DNA of 64,000 bases, from the NCBI GenBank assembly GCA_963793465.1, contig CAWCAJ010000001.1, positions 620,001-684,000 of the forward strand. The letters are read 5' to 3'. A model generated the notes under the pieces. It did not search any database. It was not told the origin of the DNA and saw only the letters and a list, made by a program, of their open reading frames with translations. Every line of letters starts with the position of its first letter. Positions within the stretch are counted from its first letter, which is position 1. The stretch comes from CAJQPP01 sp963793465. GTDB taxonomy: Bacteria; Planctomycetota; Planctomycetia; Pirellulales; Pirellulaceae. Shown piece after piece: positions 26,216 through 36,622 of this stretch. The position numbers and the translations under genes were made by a program.

Positions 26216-27334
26216 ATGAATCCACCCCATCCATCTTCCGTCCCGGACCCCGCTTTCGGACACCAGTTGATCCAGGAACTGGTGGCCATCGACAGCGTGT
26301 CGGGACAGGAAGCGACGGCCTCGCGATACCTGGTCGGTCAGTTTTCAGCATTGGGTTACGACCAGGCATTTCTGGATACGGTAAATAACGCAGTCGGCAT
26401 CCGCGGTTCCCAGGATGCCCGGTTGACGATCATGTTGCTGGGACATATCGACACGGTCCCCGGGAAGATTCCAGTGCGTGTCGAGGACGGAAAGTTGTAT
26501 GGACGCGGCAGTGTGGATGCCAAAGGACCGCTGGCCACTTTCGCCCTGGCGGCGGCCCGGGTGCCTCTTCCCGATCAGGTTCGGTTGGTGGTCGTGGGAG
26601 CGGTCGAGGAAGAATCTGCCACCAGCAAAGGGGCCCGGCAGGTCGCCGTGGATTATCAACCCGACTTCTGTGTGATCGGTGAACCCAGCGGGGCGGGCGG
26701 GATCACGTTGGGCTACAAAGGGCGGGTCCTGATCGATGGGAAAGTGCAAGTCGCCATGGGTCACTCGGCCGGACCCGATCGATCGGCCGCAGAGTTGATG
26801 ACTCAGTTCTGGCAGGAACTGCAGGGATACTGTGGGCAGTTCAATACACCGCGGCAACGTCTTTTCGATCAATTGCTACCGTCACTCCGGTCTATCAACA
26901 GTTCCCAGGATGGTTTGCTGTCAACCGCCGAATGCAAGGTGGGCGTCCGACTGCCTCCCGATTTTGACATCCAGCAGTTCCAAACCTGCCTGACTCAATT
27001 AGCCCAAAAGGCAGGTCCGCTGCAACTGCGTGTTCACGGTCATGAGATGGCCCATCAGTCGGACCGCAGCAACCTGTTATGTCGTTCCCTGGCGGCCGCC
27101 ATCCGTCAACAGGGAATGCGACCGACTTATAAACTGAAAACGGGGACCGCCGATATGAACGTGGTGGCCCCGCTGTGGAAGTGCCCCATGCTGGCCTACG
27201 GGCCCGGGGACAGCAGCCTGGATCACACGCCACAGGAACATCTGCAGCTGGCAGAATTCGATCAGGCCATCCAGATACTGGCCGATGCATTGACCCGTTT
27301 GACAACGGCATTGCAGGACCGTCGGCAACCTTGA
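26216..27334 (+). CDS. lysK: [LysW]-lysine/[LysW]-ornithine hydrolase, LysK type (M20 family)
   Basis: The 372-residue product has the M20 metal-binding series: LGHIDTVPG, GRGSVDAKGP, VVGAVEEES, VIGEPSGAGG and, near the end, GPGDSSLDHTPQEH. The segment TYKLKTGTADMNVVAP with YGPGDSSLDHTP is characteristic of LysK rather than ArgE or DapE. LysK releases lysine or ornithine from the carrier protein LysW. I start it at ATG 26216, which has AAAAGAGA just upstream; a TTG overlapping the lysZ stop is the alternative. The gene follows lysZ by 29 bases, so they form an operon. Confidence 0.82.
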   Translation: MNPPHPSSVPDPAFGHQLIQELVAIDSVSGQEATASRYLVGQFSALGYDQAFLDTVNNAVGIRGSQDARLTIMLLGHIDTVPGKIPVRVEDGKLYGRGSVDAKGPLATFALAAARVPLPDQVRLVVVGAVEEESATSKGARQVAVDYQPDFCVIGEPSGAGGITLGYKGRVLIDGKVQVAMGHSAGPDRSAAELMTQFWQELQGYCGQFNTPRQRLFDQLLPSLRSINSSQDGLLSTAECKVGVRLPPDFDIQQFQTCLTQLAQKAGPLQLRVHGHEMAHQSDRSNLLCRSLAAAIRQQGMRPTYKLKTGTADMNVVAPLWKCPMLAYGPGDSSLDHTPQEHLQLAEFDQAIQILADALTRLTTALQDRRQP

Positions 27335-27435
27335 GCAACGGGAGCAGGGCTTTGGGTGCGGCACCGGTCCGCCCGGCCCCACGTTGATGAAGTCATCCGG
27401 GGACGCTTGTGCTTGGTGTGGTTGCGACTTCAAGT

Positions 27436-27861
27436 TCAGGCTTCGTCTTCAAAGACGCCCACCACCATCAATTGACGGAGTTGCGGATCGTACTCATAGC
27501 GTTGCCCCTCAGGCAATTCAGGTAGGGTCAGCCCGTTGCCGCGGATCACCTGTTCCATGTATTCCTGGTGAGACTGCGGATAGCGACTGTGAATGATTTC
27601 GAACGCCCGCAAGGCCTGATCGGCTTTCATGAACAAGATTTGCTGTTCGGCCTGAAACATCGCTTTGGCCGGTGTGGATAAGGGTCCTTGCCGGCCTCTC
27701 AGTTTTTGCCCTTTTTTGCCCACGCCTGGCTGCGCCTGGCGACGGGATTCCTGTTTTTCCTGTGCCTGTTCGAGCGGTGAATCCGTTCTAGAGGGAACGG
27801 TGGGCGGTGGTTGGCTGCAACTCGGGAACGATCCCATCAGCCACGCCAGCACCACCAGCAT
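27436..27861 (-). CDS. Putative lipoprotein of 141 residues
   Basis: From the ATG at 27861 the product begins MLVVLAWLMGSFPSC with a lipobox-like Cys at residue 15. A Gln/Lys/Pro-rich linker (QEKQESRRQAQPGVGKKGQK) leads to a helical domain with ALRAFEIIHSRYPQSHQEYM and a beta-rich end (GQRYEYDPQLRQLMVVGVFE). The C-terminal domain recalls short planctomycete proteins of unknown role. A longer frame starts 35 codons upstream but would bury the signal peptide. It converges with lysK. Confidence 0.55.
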   Translation of the reverse strand: MLVVLAWLMGSFPSCSQPPPTVPSRTDSPLEQAQEKQESRRQAQPGVGKKGQKLRGRQGPLSTPAKAMFQAEQQILFMKADQALRAFEIIHSRYPQSHQEYMEQVIRGNGLTLPELPEGQRYEYDPQLRQLMVVGVFEDEA

Positions 27862-28314
27862 CCGGACGGCTGGCCCGCGGGTTGAACGAATCCTGGTTGA
27901 ACGAAACCGTGACGAACCCTGTTGCGGGAAGACACGGGAAACGGGTTTTGCGGGAAAGGCCGGCATAAGGAGGTGCTGGGTGAATGGACCGGGGATGGCG
28001 ACCGCGATTCCCTTTGGATTCCCACCTTTTTGTCACCGGCGAAAACGTTCGTTTGCCAGGATCCAGCATTTTCAGTGTAGATCGTGGGGAACGAGGACGT
28101 TTCCACAAAGGGGCAGGTGCTCGGGATTTCCAGCCATGATACCGGGAATTGCAGTGGAAAGGGATCCCACCAATGGGGTTGACCCTTCCATTCCGAATCC
28201 CTGTTGGCAATTACGGCCCCGCCAGCCCATTCGTGTGCTTGTGGAACCAAGGGTACCAAATTATTATTCTGGCAGCGATCGCCGGGAAAAAAACAATCCA
28301 ATCAGGGGGACATA
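27862..28314. other. Divergent intergenic region, about 450 bases
   Basis: It should hold the promoters of the lipoprotein gene and the metalloprotease gene. A 111-codon frame on the plus strand starts with GTG at 27980 behind a perfect AAGGAGG, but its composition looks random. No repeat or terminator stands out. Confidence 0.5.
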
Positions 28315-31300
28315 ATGACGGGACGCGGTTTTCTTATTGCGTGTGGTGCAGTGCTTTTTCTCTTTTCTGAAGCATTTGCGCAACCGGCCAATCAGGCATT
28401 GGAACAGTTCAAAGCAAATCATCCGGGTGCCCGCTTCTACGGCTCCCAGTTTTATCAACCCAGCAGCTCGTCCGACGAAGGACGGGGCGGGATGACGGCC
28501 GTTTACGGCACCATCCTGGCCCTCGGTGAGACTGCCGAGCAGAGCGCCTGGAATCATCTCAACCAGATGCGGAACGCATTGGGAACCGAGATCGGCGATC
28601 TGGTTCCGGAGATCAAGGAAGCCGGAGATGTGGTGCAGGGAGTCATGTGGGATGCTGCCCGGCAATCGCACAAATTTCAGGTACTGCGTTTCAACCAGTT
28701 CTTGAACGGCATTCCCGTATTTCGCTCGGGGGTTGGGTTCCTGGTCCGCAATCAGGAAGGCTATCCGCTGGTCATGTCCGGTTTCACCGTCAAGGATTTG
28801 ACGGGCAACAGGATCATGGCCCCAGCCGGCCCCGACAAGCCCGTAGTTTCGGGAACCATGATTGCCAACGTCGCACGCTTGATGGACGGCGCCCCGGTCG
28901 AACGTTCGGTGCTGATCGGAAAACAGCGTCGTCGCACGCCTCTGGCGGTGGAAACCAGCGAAGAACAATATGTGGTGTTTGCCGGCGTGGATGGCGAATT
29001 TGCCGTGCCGGAACTGGCGATTTCCTTCATTGCCACGCGGGGTTCCATCGATACGCTGCCCGACTATCACAAGTATCTGGTGGTGGCATCGGTAGGCAGC
29101 GGTGAAATTCTGCATCAGGAAACCCAGATCTGTCATTGCAGCACCTGTGTCTCCAACATGGTGAATATTCAGGGCACTGTTGACGGTCGCGCGACTCAGG
29201 GCTTGAACGCGTTGGAATGCGATCCCGAACAGGCTGTGCCCCTGCCCTATGCCGAAGTCAGCGTGAGCGGCGGCAATACGGTGTTTGCTGATGAAAACGG
29301 CAACTTCAACATTCCCCACGGCGGAAGCACCAATGTCACCGTCACCTCGCGACTTCGCGGACGCTTCTTTGAAGTTCGCGACGAGTCCAACAACGGTGCC
29401 ATTCCGTCCATTTCGCAAACGGTTACCCCGCCAGGACCTGTGGGATTCTTGCACAATCCGGTCAATAACAATGAACTGTTGACCGCCAACGTCAATGCGT
29501 ACGTGGAATCCAATGTGGTTCGCGATTTCGTCCTGAACTTTGAACCGAACTTCCCGGTGATTGCCAATCAAACCTCCTTCGATGTCAACACGAACATCAA
29601 CTCCAGTTGCAATGCTTTTTATGACGGCAGTTCAATCAACTTCTACCGCAATGGCGGGGGTTGCAACAATACCGCCTTTTCAGACGTGGTGTACCATGAA
29701 TACGGCCACCATCTGATCAACGTAACCAACAACGGTCAGGGGCAAATGGGCGAGGGATCTGGCGACTCGATTGGTGTGCTGATTCAGGACGAGCCCATTC
29801 TGGGCCAGGGATTCTCAAATTGCGGCAGCGGCATCCGCACCGCCAACAACAACAAGCAATACCCCTGCTCGGGTGGCATTCACGATTGCGGTCAGTTGAT
29901 TTCCGGCTGTGTTTGGGATACCCGCAACCAGTTGGTATCGACTGAACCCAATGACTATATCAATATCAGTTCCCAGTTGTTCCTGGGGATGTTGATTGTG
30001 CGGGGCCAGATGGACCCTGGCCAAAGCACCATTGCACCGGATATCACCGTAATCTACCTGGAACTGGATGATGATGACGGAAACATATCCAATGGCACGC
30101 CCCATTACGATGAAATTGCCGCTGGATTCGGGGCCCATAACATGGACGCTCCACCGTTGGCTTTGGTCGAATTCCAATACCCCAACGGTCGTCCCGAACT
30201 GATTCCTCATAACGGGGGTGTGGCATTTGAAGTGGAAGTCCTGCCGGTCGCGGGTAACCCCCAACCGGGAACCGGTGTCCTGCATGTGGACAAGCGAGAC
30301 GGCAACGGTTTCCAACCGTACCCCATGTCGCAGTCAACACCCAACGTTTACCAGGCTGTCTTTCCGTCCATCGAATGTGGCACGGTCGTCAGGTATTACG
30401 TGAGCGCCAATCCTGTATCGGGAGCGACCCAGCTGGACCCTCGGGATGCACCCAACACCTCGTTTTCCGGGTTGGCCGCGGACTCGGTGGATTCCGTGTT
30501 CTATGACAATGCCCAGGTCAACCTGGGATGGACGGTCAGTGGCAACGCCAGTGATGGTCAATGGGATCGCGGGGTTCCCGTTGGCGGTGGTGACCGCGGC
30601 GATCCGGCAACCGATGGCGATGGTTCGGGTGCCTGTTGGTTGACGGACAACGTGGACGGCAACTCGGACGTGGATGGTGGCAGCACCCTATTGACCTCGC
30701 CGATCCTGGACGCCAGCCATGCCAGCAATCAGGTACCACTCATCCGTTACCAACGATTCTATGACAATGCCTCCGGCAATGCCCCCCAAAGTGATGTCTT
30801 CGTGGTGGAGATCTCCAACAATGGGGGTGGCAGTTGGGTGAACCTGGAAACCGTGGGGCCGACCGGAGCCGAAGTGCAAGGCGGCTGGTACGAGAAAACC
30901 TTCCGCATCAGCGATTTCCTGACACCCACCTCCAATATGCGGTTGCGTTTCATTGCTTCCGACTTTGGTGACGGATCAGTAGTCGAAGCCGCTGTGGACG
31001 CTGTGGAAGTCCTGTTGGCGACCTGTGAAGCCCCCGTGAATCCCTTCGGCAACAAATTGCTGGACGGCTTGGCTTCGGGGGGAGCACTCTCAGATGCCTA
31101 CGTCAGCGACGATACCGACTGGCAACTGGATCCTTCGCCCACCGGCAATCCATCCAAACAGATCATTGACATGATCTTGCTAGGGGAAACCGACATCGAA
31201 ATGCCCAATAGCTTTTCGTTCCGGGTAGAAGCATCCATGTTGGGTGGACCCGCAGGTGATGTGATTCAGACCATCGAACTGTGGGATAACGCCAACAATC

Positions 31301-31500
31301 AATGGGTGGTGGTGGATTCACGAGCCGCCACGATTGTGGATTCGGTGGTGGAAGCTGCTGGCACTGGGAACTTGAGCAATTTCGTTCAGCCACAAACGGG
31401 TGAAATCATCGCCCGCGTAAGTTGGAGCAGTCCGTCGTTTTCCGGAGCCCCCTTTGACTGGTCCATCGATCTGGACCAGGCGGTCTGGTTGATCGACTAG
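28315..31500 (+). CDS. Secreted zinc metalloprotease (gluzincin, M36-like) with C-terminal beta modules
   Basis: The 1061-residue product has a signal peptide (cut near FAQ-PAN at 22-24), a long propeptide-like region to about 290, a carboxypeptidase-regulatory-like beta domain near 330-380, and the zinc motif HEYGH at 461-465 with a candidate third ligand in GEGSGD (Glu480). After the catalytic part come a surface-type Ig-like domain, a jelly-roll domain (SDGQWDRGVPVGGGDRGDP to VEAAVDAVEVL) and a C-terminal domain of about 150 residues. The last three modules recur in the choice-of-anchor B protein nearby. GGGGGA lies 8 bases before the ATG, and a terminator follows. The role is probably extracellular protein breakdown. 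Confidence 0.8.
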   Translation: MTGRGFLIACGAVLFLFSEAFAQPANQALEQFKANHPGARFYGSQFYQPSSSSDEGRGGMTAVYGTILALGETAEQSAWNHLNQMRNALGTEIGDLVPEIKEAGDVVQGVMWDAARQSHKFQVLRFNQFLNGIPVFRSGVGFLVRNQEGYPLVMSGFTVKDLTGNRIMAPAGPDKPVVSGTMIANVARLMDGAPVERSVLIGKQRRRTPLAVETSEEQYVVFAGVDGEFAVPELAISFIATRGSIDTLPDYHKYLVVASVGSGEILHQETQICHCSTCVSNMVNIQGTVDGRATQGLNALECDPEQAVPLPYAEVSVSGGNTVFADENGNFNIPHGGSTNVTVTSRLRGRFFEVRDESNNGAIPSISQTVTPPGPVGFLHNPVNNNELLTANVNAYVESNVVRDFVLNFEPNFPVIANQTSFDVNTNINSSCNAFYDGSSINFYRNGGGCNNTAFSDVVYHEYGHHLINVTNNGQGQMGEGSGDSIGVLIQDEPILGQGFSNCGSGIRTANNNKQYPCSGGIHDCGQLISGCVWDTRNQLVSTEPNDYINISSQLFLGMLIVRGQMDPGQSTIAPDITVIYLELDDDDGNISNGTPHYDEIAAGFGAHNMDAPPLALVEFQYPNGRPELIPHNGGVAFEVEVLPVAGNPQPGTGVLHVDKRDGNGFQPYPMSQSTPNVYQAVFPSIECGTVVRYYVSANPVSGATQLDPRDAPNTSFSGLAADSVDSVFYDNAQVNLGWTVSGNASDGQWDRGVPVGGGDRGDPATDGDGSGACWLTDNVDGNSDVDGGSTLLTSPILDASHASNQVPLIRYQRFYDNASGNAPQSDVFVVEISNNGGGSWVNLETVGPTGAEVQGGWYEKTFRISDFLTPTSNMRLRFIASDFGDGSVVEAAVDAVEVLLATCEAPVNPFGNKLLDGLASGGALSDAYVSDDTDWQLDPSPTGNPSKQIIDMILLGETDIEMPNSFSFRVEASMLGGPAGDVIQTIELWDNANNQWVVVDSRAATIVDSVVEAAGTGNLSNFVQPQTGEIIARVSWSSPSFSGAPFDWSIDLDQAVWLID

Positions 31501-31815
31501 AAGCATTGCTGTCGACGGCCTGCTGCAGGTCACGTCGAACAGCACTGAAAAACATGAAAACCCGCATCTCCCGAGATGCGGGTTTTTTCGTGCAGGTCAA
31601 TCAATTCCGATCATTTGTTTCACCACCCGATAATCCCCCCGAATCCCCCAGAAAATTCCCCCTGGGTCTTTGTCTCGAGATAGGATAGGTCGAGTGGCCC
31701 AAGCCCGAGCCGGCCAAAGAACAAGCGCAACCTGAGCAGCGCAACCTGGCAGGCAGCGGGCAACTGACGCAAGTCGCCGTGGAGGGGCTGCCCGACATTC
31801 TGGAGACCGGATTTG
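31501..31815. other. Intergenic region, 315 bases
   Basis: It contains the metalloprotease terminator; beyond that I see no gene or repeat until the ribosome site of the next gene. Confidence 0.6.
31558..31588 (+). terminator. Intrinsic terminator of the metalloprotease gene
   Basis: A perfect 9-bp stem, CCCGCATCT and AGATGCGGG, with a 4-base loop is followed by six T residues, about 60 bases after the stop codon. Confidence 0.9.
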
Positions 31816-32787
31816 ATGACACGTTTTTGCATCGGCCCAATGATTGCTTTGGGACTGTGGCTGGTCCTTTCCCTGAGCCTGCCAGCTTCGCCATTGACCG
31901 CCCAGAGTACGGCCCAAAGAAGGTCCCCCGCGCCGACGATCGTCAGCCAGGGCTACCGAAAGCTCCCCAAACCGGTCTACTCTTCCGATCCCGAGATCCT
32001 GGCCAGCAACGGTTTTGTACGCGACATCCGCAACCTGACGGCCCACTTCTTTTTCGGCAAGGTGAAGGGCAAATACGATATGTCGCATATTAACCCCGCC
32101 ATCTTCAAGCGAAATTTCATTCAGGCGGGTGTTTGGAAAGAGCGGGATCGATCCGATCCGCGACTCTCCAGATTCATGACCCTGGATATCGAAAACGGCG
32201 TGGCCGATGTGGGAAGCATCAACGATCCCAATTGGCCCAAGCAGATCGCCCAGATGCGTTTGCTCGCCCGCATGGTCAAGGCCCAGCGAATACCGGTAGC
32301 CTTTTACATGAATTGGCACTATGACTTTCAGAACCCCTATAACATCCAACGTCACCTGTTCGACCAACAGGACTTGAAACGGGCTTTGCCGTTTGTTGAA
32401 AAACAGGAGCGGTTTTATCAGCAGTCCCAGGTCGTGGCGGCAGAATTCCGCGACATGGTGGATGTGGTGACCTACAAGGGCTACCCGGCCTATCGTATTG
32501 ATGCGGTGGACGGTGCGGAAATGAGACGGTATCTGGCCGTTCTGAAACACAATGCCAAGATGATGCGAATGTTGTACCCCGACAAACCGCGACTGATTTG
32601 GCTACAGCCCAACTTCACAGCCGATAACTTTTCGGCCATGCCCCTGGATTGTTGGCAACGCACCCTCGACTATTGCGGTTCCAACCCCGATATCGACGGC
32701 ATTGTGATTTTCACTTTGGCTAAATACCGCGGCAAAAACGTATCCCGGGCCGAAGGCTGGCGGGACTGGTTTCGTGCCGACCCGTGA
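31816..32787 (+). CDS. Secreted hypothetical protein, possible TIM-barrel hydrolase-like fold
   Basis: A 323-residue protein with a signal peptide (MIALGLWLVLSLSLPAS). The mature part has alternating strands and helices, for example VAFYMNWHYDFQNPYN, VDVVTYKGYPAYRID and IDGIVIFTLAKYRGKN, as in glycosidase-like barrels. I do not recognise the family or see a sure catalytic pair. The ATG at 31816 has GGAG 11 bases upstream. It lies between the metalloprotease and PEP-CTERM genes. Confidence 0.6.
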   Translation: MTRFCIGPMIALGLWLVLSLSLPASPLTAQSTAQRRSPAPTIVSQGYRKLPKPVYSSDPEILASNGFVRDIRNLTAHFFFGKVKGKYDMSHINPAIFKRNFIQAGVWKERDRSDPRLSRFMTLDIENGVADVGSINDPNWPKQIAQMRLLARMVKAQRIPVAFYMNWHYDFQNPYNIQRHLFDQQDLKRALPFVEKQERFYQQSQVVAAEFRDMVDVVTYKGYPAYRIDAVDGAEMRRYLAVLKHNAKMMRMLYPDKPRLIWLQPNFTADNFSAMPLDCWQRTLDYCGSNPDIDGIVIFTLAKYRGKNVSRAEGWRDWFRADP

Positions 32788-32851
32788 CTCATGCCAACCC
32801 CTGAACCCGCCTGAGTGCGGAACGACCGACGTGTCCTGCAGGCCGGATAGG

Positions 32852-33454
32852 TCAGCAGCCCCTGCGGCGACGTCGCATCACCAGCCCGACACAGCCCAGG
32901 GTCAGCCCCCCCAGAACGCCCGGCTCCGGAACGACCGCCACCAGGTATCCGCGGATCTCGCCAAATTCGAACGCGGCGGTATGCACGTTGATATAAGTCC
33001 GCCCGTCCAGCAGTGCCTGGATATCGGCGTTGCTGATGAAGAAGTCGTCGTTGACGCCACCATTGATGGGCGAGCTATTGAACGTCAGCGAGTTACTCAG
33101 TGTGACCAGCAGCGGTCCGGTTTCACCGAACGAGTTTGGGGCCCCCGAAGGCGTGGGTCCGTGCAAATGCAACATGGTGATGGGTCCGGTCAAGTCTCCC
33201 GCATAACCGTTGGCCGTTCCCCACGCCACATGCACATGCAAAATATTGGTGTCGGTATGCAAGGTAATACCGGTCATGCCAATACCGCCGGCGCCGGTTG
33301 AACCGGTGCCTGGTGTGACATTGGATGCCAACAGTCCGCTGCCTCCATTGCCCAGCAGCTGAAATTCCACAATATCAGCCACCGAATCGGTTGCCGGTAA
33401 CAACAACGCGAGTCCCATCAGGAACCCCAAACAACGACTATTTCCCTGTTTCAT
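32852..33454 (-). CDS. CHRD domain protein with PEP-CTERM sorting signal
   Basis: The 200-residue product has a signal peptide (LGFLMGLALLLPATDSVA), a CHRD domain (ILHVHVAWG, LHLHGPTPSGAPNSFG and YINVHTAAFEFGEIRGYL), and ends in the PEP-CTERM signal VPEPGVLGGLTLGCVGLVM followed by RRRRR. Such proteins are exported, anchored or cleaved by an exosortase, and often linked to exopolysaccharide. No exosortase gene is in the window. Confidence 0.9.
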   Translation of the reverse strand: MKQGNSRCLGFLMGLALLLPATDSVADIVEFQLLGNGGSGLLASNVTPGTGSTGAGGIGMTGITLHTDTNILHVHVAWGTANGYAGDLTGPITMLHLHGPTPSGAPNSFGETGPLLVTLSNSLTFNSSPINGGVNDDFFISNADIQALLDGRTYINVHTAAFEFGEIRGYLVAVVPEPGVLGGLTLGCVGLVMRRRRRGC

Positions 33455-33743
33455 AAGCTAACGACTCCCGTTTTGAGCTGCCCAGAAAAAATTTAAGTAG
33501 ACGTAACGCTCGCTTAACGTTTTCAATCTTAGTATGTACTACGCCAATCCGGGTTCCACCCCGTGTCACCCGCTGACTCGAGCTTTTGACCAGAGAATTC
33601 CCCAGCGCACCGCCGCCATGGCAGGGAGTGGGTGCCGCATCAGATGCAGTGGCTTGGGAACCGAATGGACAATCCGGGATCAGGCGACTAAGATTGTGCC
33701 CACTGCGGTTCCGCATCTTCTTTTCTGGACGTGAGTTAACGCC

Positions 33744-36313
33744 ATGCGAGCTGGTTTAAGCCCCAAGCTGTTTTTGCTGCTATCGATCCCGTTTTTTCTG
33801 GCACTGGCTCCCCACGACGGTGGCGACAGCGGCAAGAACATCGGCAACTCAGCACCTCCCGGTATCGGTGGCAACGGTCCCTGGGAATCAAACAATATGA
33901 TTCTGTTGGGTCACCTGGACCTGTCCCAGTTGGGTGCCGTGGGTGCCAATGTGCTGGGCAACGATTGCTGGGGCTGGACTGATGCTGCGACGGGCAAGGA
34001 GTATGCGATTTGCGGGCTGACCAACGCGACCTCATTTGTGGATATATCGGATCCCCGAGATCCCAAATTCCTGGGACGGCTGCCCACCCAAACCGGCAAC
34101 TCGGCTTGGCGTGACATGAAGGTCTACAACGACCATGTGTTTATCGTCGCCGACGCCAATGGTGATCATGGCATGCAGATATTCGATCTGAGACAGTTGC
34201 GAAATGTCGACCCGCAGAACCCGGTCACGTTTTCCAATACGGCCTGGTACGACGGAGGCACGCAGAGCGCCACAATATCGCCATCAATGAAGATTCCGGC
34301 TTCGCCTACATCAACGGATCCAGTCAGGCCAGCGGTGGCTTGCAGGTGGTCGATATTCGCAATCCTACAAACCCCGTTGCGGCCGGCAATTTCGGCGGTG
34401 ACGGTTACACACACGACTGCCAGGTGGTCACCTACCAGGGCCCGGACCCCGATTATGCCAACTCCGAGATTGCCTTTTGCTGTAACGAAGACACCGTGAC
34501 CATTGTGGATGTCACCGATAAGGCAAACATGTTCCAGATCTCGCGGAACCCCTACGCGCAGGATGGCTACACCCATCAGGGCTGGCTTTCGGAGGACCAT
34601 CGCTACTTCTACATGGGGGACGAACTGGATGAAAGCCAGCAAGGAGGACCCACGCGAACCCACATCTTTGATTGCCTGGATCTGGATAACCCCGTGTACA
34701 GGGGATTTTATGCGGGCACTGTGAACACGATCGACCACAATCTCTACGTCAAAGGCAATCGCCTCTATTGTGGGAACTACGCTTCGGGTTTGCGGGTATT
34801 GGAGATGGACGCGAATGACCCTTCGCTGCTGACGGAAGTTGCCTGGTTTGATTCCTACAACACCAACGATGGTGTGAATTTTGATGGCGTCTGGTCCGTT
34901 TACCCCTACTACGAAAGCGACGTCGTACTGATCCACGATCGCCAGGGTGGGATGTTCCTGGTCAAATTGAGTCCCATTACCATCGATTTCCCCGAGGGCT
35001 TGCCCGGGTTGGTCGATCCGGCCGGCGTCGTGGAGTTCACGGTGCAGGTATCCGATTTCGCCGGTACCGCGGCGGCCAACAGCGCGATGCTGCATGTCGA
35101 TGTCGGAGATGGCGACGGATTTGTGGCCTACCCCATGAACCCGATCGGTGGGGGGCTGTATGAGGCCGAGTTTCCACCTTCCAACTGCGCGACGGAAATC
35201 AGGTACTTCGTCAGCGCCGAGGGAACCGATGGCGAAATGCTCTGCCGCCCGTCAACGGCCCCACTGGAAACCTACTCGGCCTGGAGCGCACGAAACATCA
35301 CGCAGTCCTTTTATGAAGACTTTGAATCGACCTCCGGCTGGTCGGTTTCCGGAGACGCTTCCGACGGACAGTGGGAAAGAGGCCTGCCGATTGGTGGTGG
35401 CGACCGTGGAGACCCCGCCAATGATGCGGATAATTCGGGCCAATGCTATCTGACGGACAACGAGGATGGCAATTCGGATGTGGACAATGGTCACACCATC
35501 CTGACCTCGCCGCGTCTGGATGCTTCCAGCCTGTCGGGAGAGGAAACGCTGCTCAGTTACTCACGCTGGTATTCCAATTCCAATGGTGGCGACCCGGCTA
35601 ACGATATCATGGTCGTGGACATTTCGAACAATGGAGGGGTCACCTGGGTCAACCTGGAAACCGTCGGCCCCGCCGGCAGCGAGGTCTCGGGAGGCTGGAT
35701 CCGCAAGACGTTCCGCGTCAGCGATTTCCTTACGCCCACCGAAAACATGCGATTGAGGTTCGACGTCTCCGACCTGAATGGTGGCTCGGTTGTGGAAGCG
35801 GGGCTCGATGCGTTGGAACTTCGCAAGGTCCAGTGCGCCCAACCCGTTACCGCCTTTGGCACGAAACTTCTGGATGGTTTCTCGATTGCCGGATCGTCCC
35901 TCAACGTTAACGAGAGGGACAACCAATACTGGGAACTGGACCCTTCACCCACCGGAAATCCCAACAAGCAGTTGATCGACTTGATCCTGCTGGCCGAGAG
36001 CCCGATCGCCAACCCGGGAACCCTGGCGTTTCGCTGGGAAGCCGCCATGACGGGCGGTCCGGAAGGGGACGTGATCCAGACGATCACTTTCAAGAATGAA
36101 CTGACACAACAACTGGAAGTGGTGGATTCTCGCCCCATTTCAACGGCGGAACAACTGATTGAAGTAACACCCACGGGCGACCCCTCGCGGTTTATCCACC
36201 CCATCACCGGAGAAATCACGGCACAAGTCACCTGGAGTAGCCCGGAGTTCAGCGGCACGCCCTTTTTCTGGTCACTGAAAATTGACCAGTTGGTTTGGAT
36301 CGTCAGTGATTGA
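33744..36313 (+). CDS. Choice-of-anchor B family secreted protein with C-terminal beta modules (one frameshift)
   Basis: The first part has a signal peptide (LFLLLSIPFFLALAPHDGG) and LVIVD-type beta-propeller repeats (ATSFVDISDPRDPKFLGRL, FIVADANGDHGMQIFDLR). The propeller continues in another frame from about 34271 (HNIAINEDSGFAYINGSSQ, LQVVDIRNPTNPVAAGNFGG). One missing C in GCCAC restores the frame. The repaired protein is about 856 residues. After the propeller come an Ig-like domain, a jelly-roll domain (SDGQWERGLPIGGGDRGDP) and a C-terminal domain, all homologous to those of the metalloprotease 2.5 kb upstream. It is probably a surface or secreted protein. Confidence 0.8.
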
Positions 36314-36420
36314 TGGCTTGGAAACCCCAGGCGGGGGCTCAATGCAGGCCTCAATGTCACCGCCGACTGGACGGTGTATCGAGACCTGCAAGCGTTTGCG
36401 GACCCTGTTCCCCTCACTCT

Positions 36421-36539
<119 letters not shown>

Positions 36540-36544
36540 TGCAA

Positions 36545-36622
36545 GTCGCACGGACATGTCGCGTGTGCCGCACTCATTTTCCCGAGCCAGCTGCACGAAG
36601 AAACGCTACACCGAAACGAAAC
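36545..36622 (+). repeat. Dispersed repeat family B, copy B2
   Basis: The first 42 bases (from GTCGCACGGACATGTC to TTTTCCCGAG) match B1 at 41 positions. The tail AAGAAACGCTACACCGAAACG resembles B3. It follows repeat A1 directly and its end overlaps the last codons of the convergent thrA-like gene. Confidence 0.8.

Noticed and set aside
28264..29571. Long frame antisense to the metalloprotease
   Set aside because: Shadow frame; the plus-strand product has a signal peptide and ordered domains.
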